Both the position numbers and the translations under genes were made by a program. A stretch of DNA of 64,000 bases from Cunninghamella blakesleeana (taxonomy: Eukaryota > Mucoromycota > Mucoromycetes > Mucorales > Cunninghamellaceae): assembly GCA_017871115.1 (NCBI GenBank), contig JAFCIZ010000001.1:1345501-1409500 (forward strand). The letters are read 5' to 3'. A model generated the notes under the pieces. The model did not search any database. It saw nothing but the letters and a program-made list of their open reading frames with translations, and was not told the DNA's origin. This document shows, in pieces, positions 10,610-22,040 of this stretch; within the stretch, counting starts at the first letter, position 1; every line of letters starts with the position of its first letter.

Positions 10610-12440
10610 ATGCCTGAAAGAGTTTATATTGGTAATCTTTCAAGAGATGCTTCAAGAGCAGATTTAAGAGATATGTTTGAACCCTTTGGTCGTATTTTGG
10701 ATTTAACAGTAAAAAACGGGTTTGGTTTTGTTGAATTTAATTCACGTTCTGATGCTGATGAAGCTGTAAGAGAATGTCATGGAAATAAAATTTGTGGACA
10801 ACGGTAAGAAAATAAAATAATATATAATAAATACGAAGTTTTATTAAACTCAAATAATAAACAACGACATTAACAACAATAACAAGAACAATAATAATAG
10901 CAATAGCAATAACAATAATATTAACAATAGCAATGACAATAATAATAATAATAATAATAATGATAATAATAATAATAATAATAATAATAATAGTAATAAT
11001 AAAAGGCAAAAAGATAGTAACATTTCGTATTTAGTATTGTTGTAGAAATCGCTATGAAACGCCGTGATCATCGCCGTGAACCTAGAGAAAGGTAAGTAGA
11101 CTTATTATATTAATATAAACATAAATACAGATATATAAAGAAAATAATAATAATAAAAGTGGTTTATATCACAATGACTTATTGTTTATTATATATATAT
11201 ATATATATATATTTACTTTTGTTCTAATAGAGAAAGCTACCGCTTGATTGTTAAAAATATTCCTCCTAAGACTACTTGGCAGGTAAAGTTTCCTTGTTTT
11301 TGTTTATATATATGGTTACATGGGGTTTCTCTCTCTTTTTATTTAAATACTGGAGTGCTTTGAACGCTTTTTTATATATACTATAAAAATCCATGTCAAG
11401 TGAAATATATGTATATTTCTTTTTTTTCATATTGCTTGCTTCTTATTCTATTGGAGTGGATTGGCGATACTTTTTTTTTTTTTTTTGTAACCAGGTCTGC
11501 TTTTGATGATTGGTTACGATTCCAGGAAAAAAATTGGTTACTTTTTATTTTTTTTCTTACCTAATACTATCATCATTATTACTTTGTTCATTCCCATGTA
11601 ACCTTTGTTTTGTTCATCATAAATATATATGTATATATACTTAATCGTTATATTTATGTTTTATTCTCTTTTTTTAATATAGGATCTTAAAGATATGATG
11701 AAAAAAGCTGGCCGTGTTACATTTGCTGATGTACTCAAAGATACTGATGAAGGGTAATATATAAATAAAAAAAAAATATAGAAAGAGAATAAGAAGTAAT
11801 TACACGGTGATTATTACTATTAAGTTATATTAACAATTTTATATATTTCTTTAATTTTAATTTTATTTATAGTATCGTTGAATTTGCTCACCGCGACGAT
11901 ATGAAATATGCTCTCAGCAAATATAATAATACTAAACTTAATGGTCAACGCGTTACTCTTGAAGAACCTGTAAGTATAAATAGTAATATTTTGCCTAATA
12001 TATTATAATTATATATTATAATTATTATATAATGCTTATGTATTATTTAAATTAATTTAATTAATTTTATTTTATGTTTTATTTTATTGTAAAAATAGGG
12101 GCGCCGTAATAGATCAAGAAGAGACCGTTCTTATTCTCGTTCTCGTTCAAGATCACGCTCTCGATCACCTCGCCGTAGAAGTCGCCGTAGATCAACCAGT
12201 AGAAGCGTAAGCAACCGTCGCCGTTCACGATCAGCTTCACCAATGTCTCGTTCAGTATCTCGTTCCCGTTCAGCTTCACGCTCACCTTCACGTTTACCAT
12301 CTCGTTCACCTTCTCGTTCAGTTTCACCTCCTCGCCATTCTTCATCGTCCCGTCGCGATGATTCAAGATCAAGATCAAGATCTAGATCTCCTCGCCGTAG
12401 TCCATCTCCAGAAGAAAATTATGACAAAGATGATAAATAA
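10610..12440 (+). CDS. SR splicing factor with two RRMs (SRSF4/5/6- or S. pombe Srp2-like)
   Basis: Nuclear SR protein that recruits the splicing machinery to exons. Six exons, 10610-10803, 11035-11091, 11231-11282, 11683-11753, 11873-11969 and 12099-12440, sum to 813 nt and 270 aa with continuous frame. RRM1 carries RNP2 (VYIGNL) and RNP1 (KNGFGFVEF). The second RRM has the SRSF4/5/6 phrase YRLIVKNIPPKTTWQ then DLKDMMKKAGRVTFAD; the animal proteins have SWQDLKDFMRQAGEVTYAD. The C-terminus is a long RS domain with dozens of RS/SR dipeptides, ending EENYDKDDK. The acceptor of exon 2 is the TAG at 11032-11034; the later TAG near 11044 would put a stop in frame. The fourth intron is 400 nt, far longer than its neighbours. 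SR genes often regulate themselves through such introns. Confidence 0.95.
10865..10997 (+). repeat. AAC/AAT trinucleotide repeat inside SR-factor intron 1
   Basis: Imperfect trinucleotide repeat changing from AAC/AGC units to pure AAT units, about 130 bp, lying entirely within the first intron. It explains the long I- and L-rich open frames on the opposite strand here. Confidence 0.85.
11283..11682 (+). other. Unusually long SR-gene intron with a possible poison exon
   Basis: A 400-nt intron in a gene whose other introns run about 100-230 nt. Near its middle is a T run of about 17 followed by GTAACCAG (AG at 11493-11494), a strong-looking internal acceptor. Sequence from 11495 would reach a TGA within four codons in the frame of the preceding exon. 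Candidate donors follow at 11511-11540 (weak GTTAC) and near 11597 (GTAACC). The stretch also repeats GATTGGTTAC/ATTGGTTAC. Whether it is spliced as a cassette cannot be seen from the sequence. Confidence 0.35.
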
Positions 12441-13157
12441 ATAAATATATATATATTAATTTATAGGTAAAATTATATTTATGCGGGTATTATATATATA
12501 TAATTTATATTACACACATATAAATAATTTTTTTTTTATATTTATAAATATATATATATATATATATATTTACTTTGAATATTTATTATTATTAATATTA
12601 TTTAAAAAAAACTAATGATGAAAAAGAAAAAAAGAAAAAATCAAAAAAGAAACATTTAATTAGATTAGGATGTTACTTTTGTTTTTTGAATAAAAATTTT
12701 ATAATAAAATTTGGTGGGGACTTTGAAAATAAAATGGGTTAAAAAAAATTAATTTTTTTTTTAATTTTATTTTTCTACTTCCTTTTCTTTATCTTTCATT
12801 TTTTCTTATTATATATATTATATCCATATTAATATTCTGTGCTACGTATTTTCTAATTGATAAAAAAAAATATATATTAAATTATACAACTATGATTATT
12901 GTATATGTCGTACTATGTTCATATTAAATTCTAATATATGCTGAAAACATCTAAAAATACGATTTTATATAAAAGTCATCAACAAAACAAGTTTTTTAAA
13001 CCAAAAGAAAATTGTAAATACCCCTAATAATTATTTATTTATTATTATCTATATAAGTATAGCTATATATCTATAAATAACGGAATGTAATCATACATAT
13101 CGTAATTGAATCTTTATTATACACATATGTACATATGTACATATTTATATATTATAT

Positions 13158-13218
<61 letters not shown>

Positions 13219-13501
13219 ACCTTTGTAAAATCAACATTAAATGAATATATCTATAATATCTATAATAAATTTCATTTGACGATAGAATTTCAAGGAACTG
13301 ACATATGCATTAATTTATAATGATTAGTCCAGGCCTGATTGCACAGATGATCCTAAAACAGAAATTAGGTAATTATTATTTATTATTTATTATTATTTTT
13401 TCTGAGTTAACCATAATTATTAATGGCTTGATTTTTCTATTTTTCTTTCTTTTTTCTTTTTTTCTTCCTTTTCTTCATTAGTATTTTTTTTTTATGACTC
13501 G
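12441..13501. other. AT-rich intergenic region
   Basis: Holds the 3' flank of the SR gene and the promoter side of the mucin gene. It contains several (AT)n runs and the trinucleotide repeat listed separately. A short ATG-led stretch at 13348-13368 (MILKQKL) could be an alternative first exon of the mucin gene, but the signal peptide argues for the later start. Confidence 0.5.
13160..13217 (+). repeat. (TTA)n microsatellite
   Basis: Near-perfect TTA/ATT trinucleotide array of about 19 units in non-coding DNA. Confidence 0.95.
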
Positions 13502-16327
13502 ATGATCAAGTGCTTGATACTTCTTTTAAAATATGTTGGATGCTTCATCATTTTCTTTGGTTTGATTCATGATCAAAACAAAATTTTTGTAAAAGCGGAT
13601 GGGCTCTTGGATATTCTGGTACGTACCTTAAAAATTAACAAATAATTAATATACATTTAATTAATTTTAGTATGGATTATTAATATCTTTATCTTTATTA
13701 TTATTATTATTATATATAGAAAACAGCTGACAATAATCCAACTGATTCAAAACATCATCATACTAAATCAAATATTAAAAGCTCTGGTAGCTTAACAATA
13801 TTATCAACAGTTACCGCTAAATCTTCTTCAAGCGTTGAATCATCTACTAAATCAATAAAAATTTCTGATTCTGATCCAAATATATCCAATCTTGAACCAA
13901 CTAGTACTAAAAAATCAATTACTACTACTACTTCATCTTTAAAGCCTTCAGAAAGCTGTATTGATAGATTACTCGGATGCCTTATTCAAACACCATCATC
14001 ATCATATAAAAAATTCTCTTCCTCATCAACGACGTTATCAAATACACACTCTTCTTTAACAGAATCTAAAAGTAAAACGAATACAAAAGAAACGAAAACG
14101 CCTACATTTACACCTACACCTACACCAATAACTTCACGTTCGTATTCATCATCATCAAAACATACATCTTCATCATGTGACGATTTATTAGGTATTGGAT
14201 GTTTGATTTCAACCGGATCTTACACAGTAAATTCTGATACGTCAAGTACGAAACATAGTAAGACTACAACTAGTAAACATACAGGTACAAAATCAATTTC
14301 TACCTTTTCACCAAGTTTTAGCTCTTCTCTTTCATCATCATCCATCAGTATATCAAAACCAACAAAGTCCATTACTACTACTACCACTACTACCACTACT
14401 ATATCGTCATCACTATCGTCGCCGTCTTACACAACTGAGTGTTCTAATGGATTATTGGGATGTATTATTTCCTCACCCACAACATCTAAAACTAAAAGTA
14501 AGCATTCATCTATTTCTAAGTCATTATCTGTATCGGTTACAACAACTTTTAGTCCAACATCCACTTCAACACCCACTCCAACATCCACTTCAACATCCAG
14601 TACTACTTCTATTTCCGTTTCTACCAGCATTTCTTCTACATCAAGCTCAACTTGTAAAGATGGGTTATTATTTAAATGCCCTACAGCAACTATTTCAAAA
14701 AGTATATCCGTCCCAACAAGTAGTCGAAGTATTAGTACCACAGCCACTTCAGATTCTACTTTTACAGCCACATCTACCTCTAATTCATTTGATTTTACTA
14801 CAACAGTTACATCATTATCCTCAACTATCTCTACTAGTACTACTGGAACACAAAGTAATGGAGCTAGCCTTAGTGAAACTGTTACACCTACATCGACATC
14901 TTCCTATACTGGGACATTTTTAACTAGTTCGGTAGGTACGATAAGTGCAACATCGACTTCTAATATAATCAGTCACCAGCCCACATCCACATCTACATCC
15001 ACATCTACATCCACATCTACACCCACATCTACACCCACATCTACAACCACAACCACAACCACCACAACAACAGAAACAACAACAGAAAAAACGACAACTG
15101 AAGAAACATCATCTTCTTATAAATATCAAACTTATAGTTGGTTAACTGAATCTTTTTCATTCGATACTTCTTCGCCTTCATCTACCATTACCGCTACTAC
15201 GGAAACTACAACTGAACCGACCGGAAAACCATCAACATCAGGAAGGGATACTACTACTACTTCTATTAAAGAAACAAGTTCAAGCTCAAGCTCCACCTCA
15301 ACTTCAACTTCTACTCCTACCCCTACCCCTCCTAAAAATATTCCTCAGTTTATTGCACCAAATACTGGAATAATAATTCCTAGTAAGTTGAAAAATTAAT
15401 AGTATATATGTATATATATTAAATGTATAAACAATATTGATAAAAAAACCTTATTATTTTTATTAACTTTATTTTTATTTTATTTTATATATATATTTAT
15501 TTTAAAAAATAGGTACAAGCGATATAGTCCATTTAAAATTCAAATATTTATCTTATCGTAAAATGGTTGAAGATTATATTTTGACAGCTCAGTTTGTTCA
15601 AGCTTTACCACCGGTGATAAGTAAAGCTCTTGGTATTGATGTAAATGAGGTTATTGTAGTTACGATTTCAAGTGCATCCTCAAAACAAAAACGTGATAAT
15701 ATTTTAGTGCGTCGCGATGATACAGGTGTGGTTGTCGCAATGGCTATTCCAAGTGAAAATGTTCCTCATTTAAGCCAGTTGATCCAAAATACATCGAGTC
15801 CTTTATATACTTCTAATTCAAATGGTATTTCTAATTTAATTGATAACAGTTATCCTATTTCACCAGGTAATTATAATAATGATAGTAATATATATAATTA
15901 CTAGTTTATTTTATTAATTTTTTTTTATTTACACTTATATTTTATGTGATTAGATCCACTTGTACCAAATGATCCTAATGGAACTCAGCCATCTGAAAAT
16001 CAAGGTGGTGATAATTCAAATCAACAAGGGTCATCATCAAGTATATCTAGAGAAGCTATCATAGGTATTGGGGTATCATTAGGTGTAGTGGTTTATGCAG
16101 CAGCAACGGTTATAGCCGTTGGGTACCATCGTCGTCGTCGTCGTGAAAAAAAGGAACAAGAAGAAGCACAGCAAAGGGCTGCAAATATGGAAATAAGTGC
16201 ACCAATTATAGTGGAGAATTCTTTTAGAGGATCTTTGGTTAATCGCCACCATTATTATTATTCAGGTGAAAATGGTGGTCCTAATATTAATAATAATAAT
16301 AATTATCATCTTCATTATAGAAACTAA
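13502..16327 (+). CDS. Msb2-type signalling mucin (Ser/Thr-rich, single transmembrane segment)
   Basis: Likely a plasma-membrane sensor mucin like yeast Msb2/Hkr1, which sits upstream of Cdc42 and MAP kinase in filamentous growth and osmostress. Four exons, 13502-13618, 13720-15382, 15513-15866 and 15954-16327, give 835 aa in continuous frame. Residues 1-25 are a signal peptide (MIKCLILLLKYVGCFIIFFG). Residues about 40-590 are Ser/Thr-rich, probably O-mannosylated, and hold four Cys loops at 119/126, 192/200, 280/287 and 351/359. Exon 3 (about 594-711) has the phrases LKFKYLSYRKMVEDYILTAQ, LPPVISKALGI and VVVAMAIPSENV, which resemble the extracellular Hkr1-Msb2 homology domain. One transmembrane helix follows at about 744-766, then a basic stop-transfer (HRRRRREKK) and a cytoplasmic tail of about 65 residues. 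The start was chosen because it begins the signal peptide. The Msb2 assignment is by domain order and resemblance. Confidence 0.82.
14983..15068 (+). repeat. Tandem ACATCC/ACATCT coding repeat
   Basis: Short-unit repeat encoding TSTSTSTSTSTPTSTPTSTT in the mucin ectodomain. Such arrays change length easily and may vary between strains. Confidence 0.85.
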
Positions 16328-16654
16328 AAAAACACTTTTTTTATTTTCTTCTTCATTTTTATATAATTATCTTTATGTATGTATTTTTATATTCTCATTA
16401 TTAACCATTATTATAATAATAATAAATTAATATTAAAAAAGAATTATTATTCTAAAAAATTAAAATTAATTTATGATCTTGTCAAATATGGATAGTTCAT
16501 AAACTTTAAATTAATCTTAAACATTTACCCAAAAAAGAAAAGAAGACACGGAGTTTCAATATTAAAAAAGTTAATTTTTTTTGCTGGAAAAAAAAATTCC
16601 CACTTCTTTTTTCTTTCCCTTACTTTTTTTTTTAATAATATTAATACTTAAAAT
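16328..16654. other. Short intergenic region
   Basis: 3' flank of the mucin gene and promoter of the nucleoside hydrolase gene; A/T tracts only. Confidence 0.5.
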
Positions 16655-18272
16655 ATGACAACACCTGTTTGGCTAGACTGTGATCCTGTAATACATAAAA
16701 TAAATTATAATAAATAAATTATTAAGAAACAATAATGGCAATAGAGAAAAGGTGTGTTTTAAGTTTATTAAATATATATGTGTGAACTATAATGTATAAT
16801 AGGGACATGACGATGCTTTTGCTATTTTATTTGCTGGTAAATAAATAGTACATATATATAAAACGAGTATTTTATAATATGCATAAATATAAATATTGAT
16901 AGTATACAGTATTTACTATTTTATTATGATTTTTTTTTTATTTTATTATTATTATTATTGATATTTTTCTCTCTCTTTTTCTTTTTCTTTTTCTTTTTAT
17001 AAGGGTATCAGCCAAGTTTAAAGTTATTAGGTATATCAACCGTAGGTGGGAATCAGGAGCATGAAAAAGTTGTCCGCAACGCTTCCAAAATTTTAAAAGT
17101 ATCGGGATTGAATCATTTGCGTGTTTATCCAGGCCAAGACAAAGTAATAGATAATATGTATATATAATAACTATCGATAAAAGAAGGAAAAAGAAAATGT
17201 AAAATGAATATTTTGTGTACCAATTCGCTCTCTCTTTCTCCCCCACCCTCTCTCTCTATATATTATGTAGCCATTACTTCAAAAATTATTAGTATGTCCA
17301 GAAATACATGGAGATAGTGGATTAGATACACCTATTAATCAAAGTAATGTGTTAGATACTTATTATGCACCTGAATTAATAGTTAGAGACCAAAAAGCTG
17401 TCATTCATTTAGCTCAACTTTTATCCACTTTGGATGAGCCTATTCACTTAATTGCTACAGGTCCATTAACCAATTATGCTTTATTATTAACTTTATATCC
17501 TGAACTGCATTCTAAAATTAAACGTATTATATTTATGGGTGGTAGTATTGGTGTTGGTAATATTTCTCCTGCTGCTGAATTTAATATTTTGGTTGGTAAA
17601 TAAATAATATATATAATATAATGGTAAAAGTTTATTTATTTATTTTTTAATTTGATTTATCTTTTTATCTTTTTATTTTTATTTTTATAAAAGTATAGAT
17701 AGTGAAGCAGCCTCTATAGTCATTCAATCAGGTGTTCCAATAACGATGGTTCCTTTAGAAGTAACACATAAAGCCATTATTACTGACCAAGTCATGTCAT
17801 TAATTGCTACGAGATTAAATCATTCTCCTTTTTCAACTTTAATGATTGATTTATTATCCTTTTTTAAATTAACGTATGAGCAAGTATTTGGGTTTAAATG
17901 TGGCCCTCCTTTACATGACCCTTGTGCTGTTGCTTTTTTGGTGGCACCTCATTTATTTACAATTCAATCTATGCATGTAGATGTGATTACCTCAGATAGT
18001 TTATGCAAAGGAAGAACGGTAACATATATACATAAAAGAAATGGATAAAAATGGATATTTTTATTATTTTTATTTTTACTATTGTTATTATTGTTTTAAG
18101 TAACTCTTTTTTTTTTAAAAAAATATTATTATTATAGGTTTGTGATATATATAATCTTTCTAAGGGACCTAAAATAGACGTTGCAATAGATATAGATGTT
18201 GATGCATTTGTGGATATGTTATTAGATACTTTAGAAAGAGCAGATCAATATTCACCATTAAATAAAAAATAG
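16655..18272 (+). CDS. Inosine/uridine-preferring nucleoside hydrolase
   Basis: Cleaves the N-glycosidic bond of ribonucleosides to base and ribose (purine/pyrimidine salvage; cytosolic). About seven exons. The first ends within the Ca2+ and ribose binding motif: MTTPVWLDCDP joins GHDDAFAILFAG across the intron, giving the family DxDxxxDD signature. Further conserved stretches are LLGISTVGGNQ, VYPGQDKPLL, IHLIATGPLTNYALLL, KRIIFMGGSIGVGNISP, AEFNILVDSEAA, MVPLEVTHKA and GPPLHDPCAVAFLVAP (the C-terminal Asp/His region). It ends ADQYSPLNKK then a stop. Length is about 340 aa, the usual size. The splice inside the active-site motif is phase 0 at 16687/16688. Substrate specificity cannot be told. 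Confidence 0.95.
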
Positions 18273-18893
18273 TGATCTCTTTTTTATTATTATTATTTTT
18301 AATAAATTGTTATGAAGAAATAAAATGAAACAGAACGAATAATTTATATACCTAGATCTTTATACTATTTTATTTATAGACAGTTATTTAATATGATATT
18401 TATATCGTTGTTTATACCCTTCGATTTTGCAAAAATAATATTATTAAATGTTGTTTTGCCCATATTACTTTAATGATAGTTTAATAAAGGATAATGAAAT
18501 AGTAGCAGTTTTATTATTATTATAATTATTACTATTAAATAAGTTCTACACTCTTTTTTTTTTAAAATAAATAAATAAATAAATGATTATTTGTCTTCTA
18601 TTTTTTTAGCATATGTTTCTTGTATATTTTTTTATGGCAATTATTGATTACTTTATTATATAGTTAATAAATATATTATATATAATAATAAATAAAAAAA
18701 GGGAAAAACAAGCTACGTGAAAAAGTGAAAGGCAAAAATATAAAAAAATGAAATAAGATTAGTGAGAATAAAAAATAGTAATAATTAAACGAAAGAATAG
18801 GATAAAATAAAAAAAAATATTATTATTACTACTAATGATAGTGATTATAAAAATAAAATATAAAAATAAATATAGTTCATTGTTGTTGTTTTT
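18273..18893. other. Convergent intergenic region
   Basis: 3' flanks of the hydrolase (+) and phosphatase (-); homopolymers and AAAT repeats only. Confidence 0.5.
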
Positions 18894-21800
18894 TTAATGG
18901 GTAATAGTAGAGAAGAAAGTATTTGGAATGGTAGGAGTAGAAGGAGAATGAGACCAGGCATGTTGAAGTTGTTTTAATTCCCTTGTAAAATCAGGACTAG
19001 GTAAAGCTGCTGTTTGCCAATCAGTTTCCAAAAAACTGCTAACTCGACCATGAACCTGATTTTCCAATTTCATTAATTCTGCAATGAAACCAATGTTAGG
19101 TGACATATTAGGTCTTGCTTTGATGATATGGCGGTATGATCTTTTCAAGGTCCATTTTTCACAGGTAACTAAATAAGCTAAAATTGCTGTGACAGATCTT
19201 GATTTACCTGCTTTACAATGTACGTAAATAGCTTCATGATTCTTTTTTGCTTCCTCTATAAATTAATAAATAATAAAAGTAAAACAAAATAGAATAAATA
19301 TATACAGTCGTTAATGTTAATCCTACATATATCCCTATCTTTTCTTTTTATATATATATATATACCCCTATATATCTCTATTTTTATTTTTTTATTACTT
19401 ACCAATGAATCCTACAGCTTCCATAATAATATGATCAATGTTTTTCATTTCCACCGTGTCCTGCGCGGCGATTTTACGATAAAGTAAATTATGTTGATAT
19501 TCCAATAGAGCATGATCATGGCATTCTTCTGCCATATTTAAAATACGTCGAATAGGTCTTGTTAATAGTTGTTCAGCTTGATCTTTTGTTTCAATTTCTG
19601 GACCAACATATAAAAAGTTTGGAATGATTTCAGAAATAATGAATTCAAAATCAGAATCTGTTCTTGGTGATGTGTCTGTTGTCATTTGTCCAAATACTTC
19701 ATCTTCATCTTCATCTATTTCTTCTAAAACTTGTGATAGTTGATGTATTGTTGTATCAGGTGTATTGTTTATTAATGATGATGATGATGATGTAATTGTA
19801 GGCGCTGTTGCTGATGTAATGGAAATGTTAGTGATGTTTGGTGTATTAAATGATGATGATAAAGGTGATAATGGTAATGAAGTGGATGAAGATGCTGTTG
19901 TATTTAAATATGAATTAGTTGATGATAATGAAGTAGATGATGATGGTATAGATAATGTAGATGATGATAATAATGTAGTATTATATTTATTTTGTTGCTG
20001 TTGATTATTGTTATTATTCTTCAAGATGCCAAGTTTTTCATGTTTGTTACTATCACTATTATTATTATGATTTTGATTATGATTATGATTATTATTATTC
20101 ATTTTTGAAAAAGTGGATTTAATAGTAGGTGTAGGAGGAGGAAGCATAGCAGATGACGATGACGATAAAGAATTATTCAATTGAAGAGAAGCTAGCTGTT
20201 GCTGCGATTTTCTACTAGCTCTTCTTGCAAGAGCATGGGCATTATTTTCTCTAGCTGCTTGAGTATCTAAACTAAATAAACTAGTTTGTTGTAATACTTT
20301 AGACCCATCCCCTACTGTATAGCTTAGTGATCTTCTTGGAAATACATTCTTTTTACTTTGAGACGATGATGAGCCACTGGTACGGTTGTCAGTAGAAGTA
20401 GAAGTTGAAATAGTTAAAGGTTGTTTATTTTTCTTTTTTTTATTAAATCCGTGGGCAGATAATGATGCTGAAGCTGTTGTTAGTGAGGAGGAGGAGCCAT
20501 TTTCATAATGATTTATTCCATGACAAGTTCCTTCTAACCACTTTTCCTGTTGTTGTTGAATAAAACCTTGAAATCCATTTTTCAAATAATGTACACGATC
20601 CGTTGTTCCTTTTGTTGCTTTACAAAGTACATTCAGTAATGTCCATGCTTGGGTTACTTTGTGATTTTCATCCATAATATCATCATATACTATCCAAATA
20701 GTTTCCATTTTCTTTTTTTCATCCTTGAGCTCATTATTTTTTTGTTCTTGTTGTAGTTGTAATTGAGCCTTTTGTTGTAATACAGATGAATTAGTAGAGG
20801 TGGATTCATTAGAAGTCATCGGGGTTATTGGACAAGTCATCATGATGGAGGAAGGAGAGGAAGATAAAAGTGTTTCATCAGAAGAAGAGGAAGTATTTGT
20901 ATTGGATGAAGAAGTCGAATTAGTAGATGATGAAGATGGATCATTATCATTATCGTTGTTTGTTTCCGCAGTACTGGAGGATAAGGATTGTTTATAATAA
21001 AGATATTGATCTCTACCTTCAGCCGTTGTAATAAAATTTTCAAGGTGAAAGTTAGAAACCGTCCCACGCTGATAACGTTTGATTAATAAAGATGGGAGAT
21101 TCACATTTAAAGAACTATGAATTCGCTGTTTTTGATAATCCACCAAATTTCTAACATCAATTAAAATAAGATGATGATCTTGATCATTTTCCAGCATGTG
21201 TTGCAATTCCGTAGCGTCTAAAGGAGAGTGATGGTATTCTTCAGTTTGTTGTTGTTGAAGTGTAGAAGAAGAAGAGGAAGTGGAATGTGCACGAATTAGT
21301 GTTTTCTTTGGGGGTGATACTATTTGATGACTAATAGAACGTTGAGGAATCACTAGAGTAGGTACAGATGGTATCATTTTAGGTGGAGATGGATGATCAC
21401 GATTATCTATATTAGAGGGAGAAGAAGAAGAAGAAGAAGAAGAAGAAGAAAAAGAACGCTGAGCTAAAAAGAGATCCAGCTTTTTCACTTGAGACGCGTC
21501 CAGTAAAAGATCGTTTAAAGAAATAGTGCTTTTTATATCTTTTGCTTTTTTATGCCCGAAAGTAAAAGAATGACGTTGTTGCTGATGATAATCCATTGTA
21601 TTATTTTGTTTTTTTTGGTTATTTTCTTCATTATTTTCGTCTTCTTCTTCTTTTGAATCCAGAGAGTTTAATAAAGTTGCAATTTTTTTACGTTCAATAG
21701 GTTGAATAGTATGTCTTTTTTTAATTAAAATATCTTCAAAGATAAGAGAAGGGCGAGACTGAAGTGCCTTTTTTTGTGGGTGGATGGGAGTAGAGTCGGC

Positions 21801-22040
21801 TGATATAGGTGTATCAAGTGGTACTTTTATATTACTATCCAAGTTGATATTAGGTAAGGAAGCTGAGTGACGAGGCAACTTATCATTAACATAATCTGTT
21901 GTAATCAAAGTTGCTTTAGACTTTGTTCTTCTTGTAAATGAGATTGGCAATTTACGAAGTAAAGTATCCGCTAAACTTGGTTTTTTGGTAGTATTAGCCT
22001 CTTCTATTCTTTTTGGTTTACGATAACGATCAAATATCAT
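18894..22040 (-). CDS. Dual-specificity phosphatase with N-terminal rhodanese-like domain (MAP kinase phosphatase-like)
   Basis: Two exons, 22040-19403 and 19255-18894, total 3000 nt and 999 aa. A basic N-terminus is followed by Ser/Asn/Gln-rich linkers. A rhodanese/Cdc25-like domain runs from about residue 270 (LILIDVRNLVDYQKQRIHSS) to HYLKNGFQGF; no catalytic Cys loop is visible, so it is probably a non-catalytic docking domain as in MAP kinase phosphatases. Further low complexity leads to the phosphatase domain (FEFIISEIIPNFLYVGPEIE), a likely general-acid Asp in AAQDTVEMKNI, and the P-loop HCKAGKSRS (HCxxGxxRS) just after the single intron. It is expected to dephosphorylate Tyr/Thr in a MAP kinase. 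The family is clear; the target kinase is unknown. The poly-Ser, poly-Asn and poly-Gln tracts are coded by long trinucleotide runs. Confidence 0.92.

Noticed and set aside
10737..11071. I-rich and L-rich minus-strand frames
   Set aside because: Translation of the AAT/AAC repeat in an intron.
14427..14923. Long alternative frames over the mucin exon (114 and 158 codons)
   Set aside because: Shadows of a biased Ser/Thr repeat coding region.
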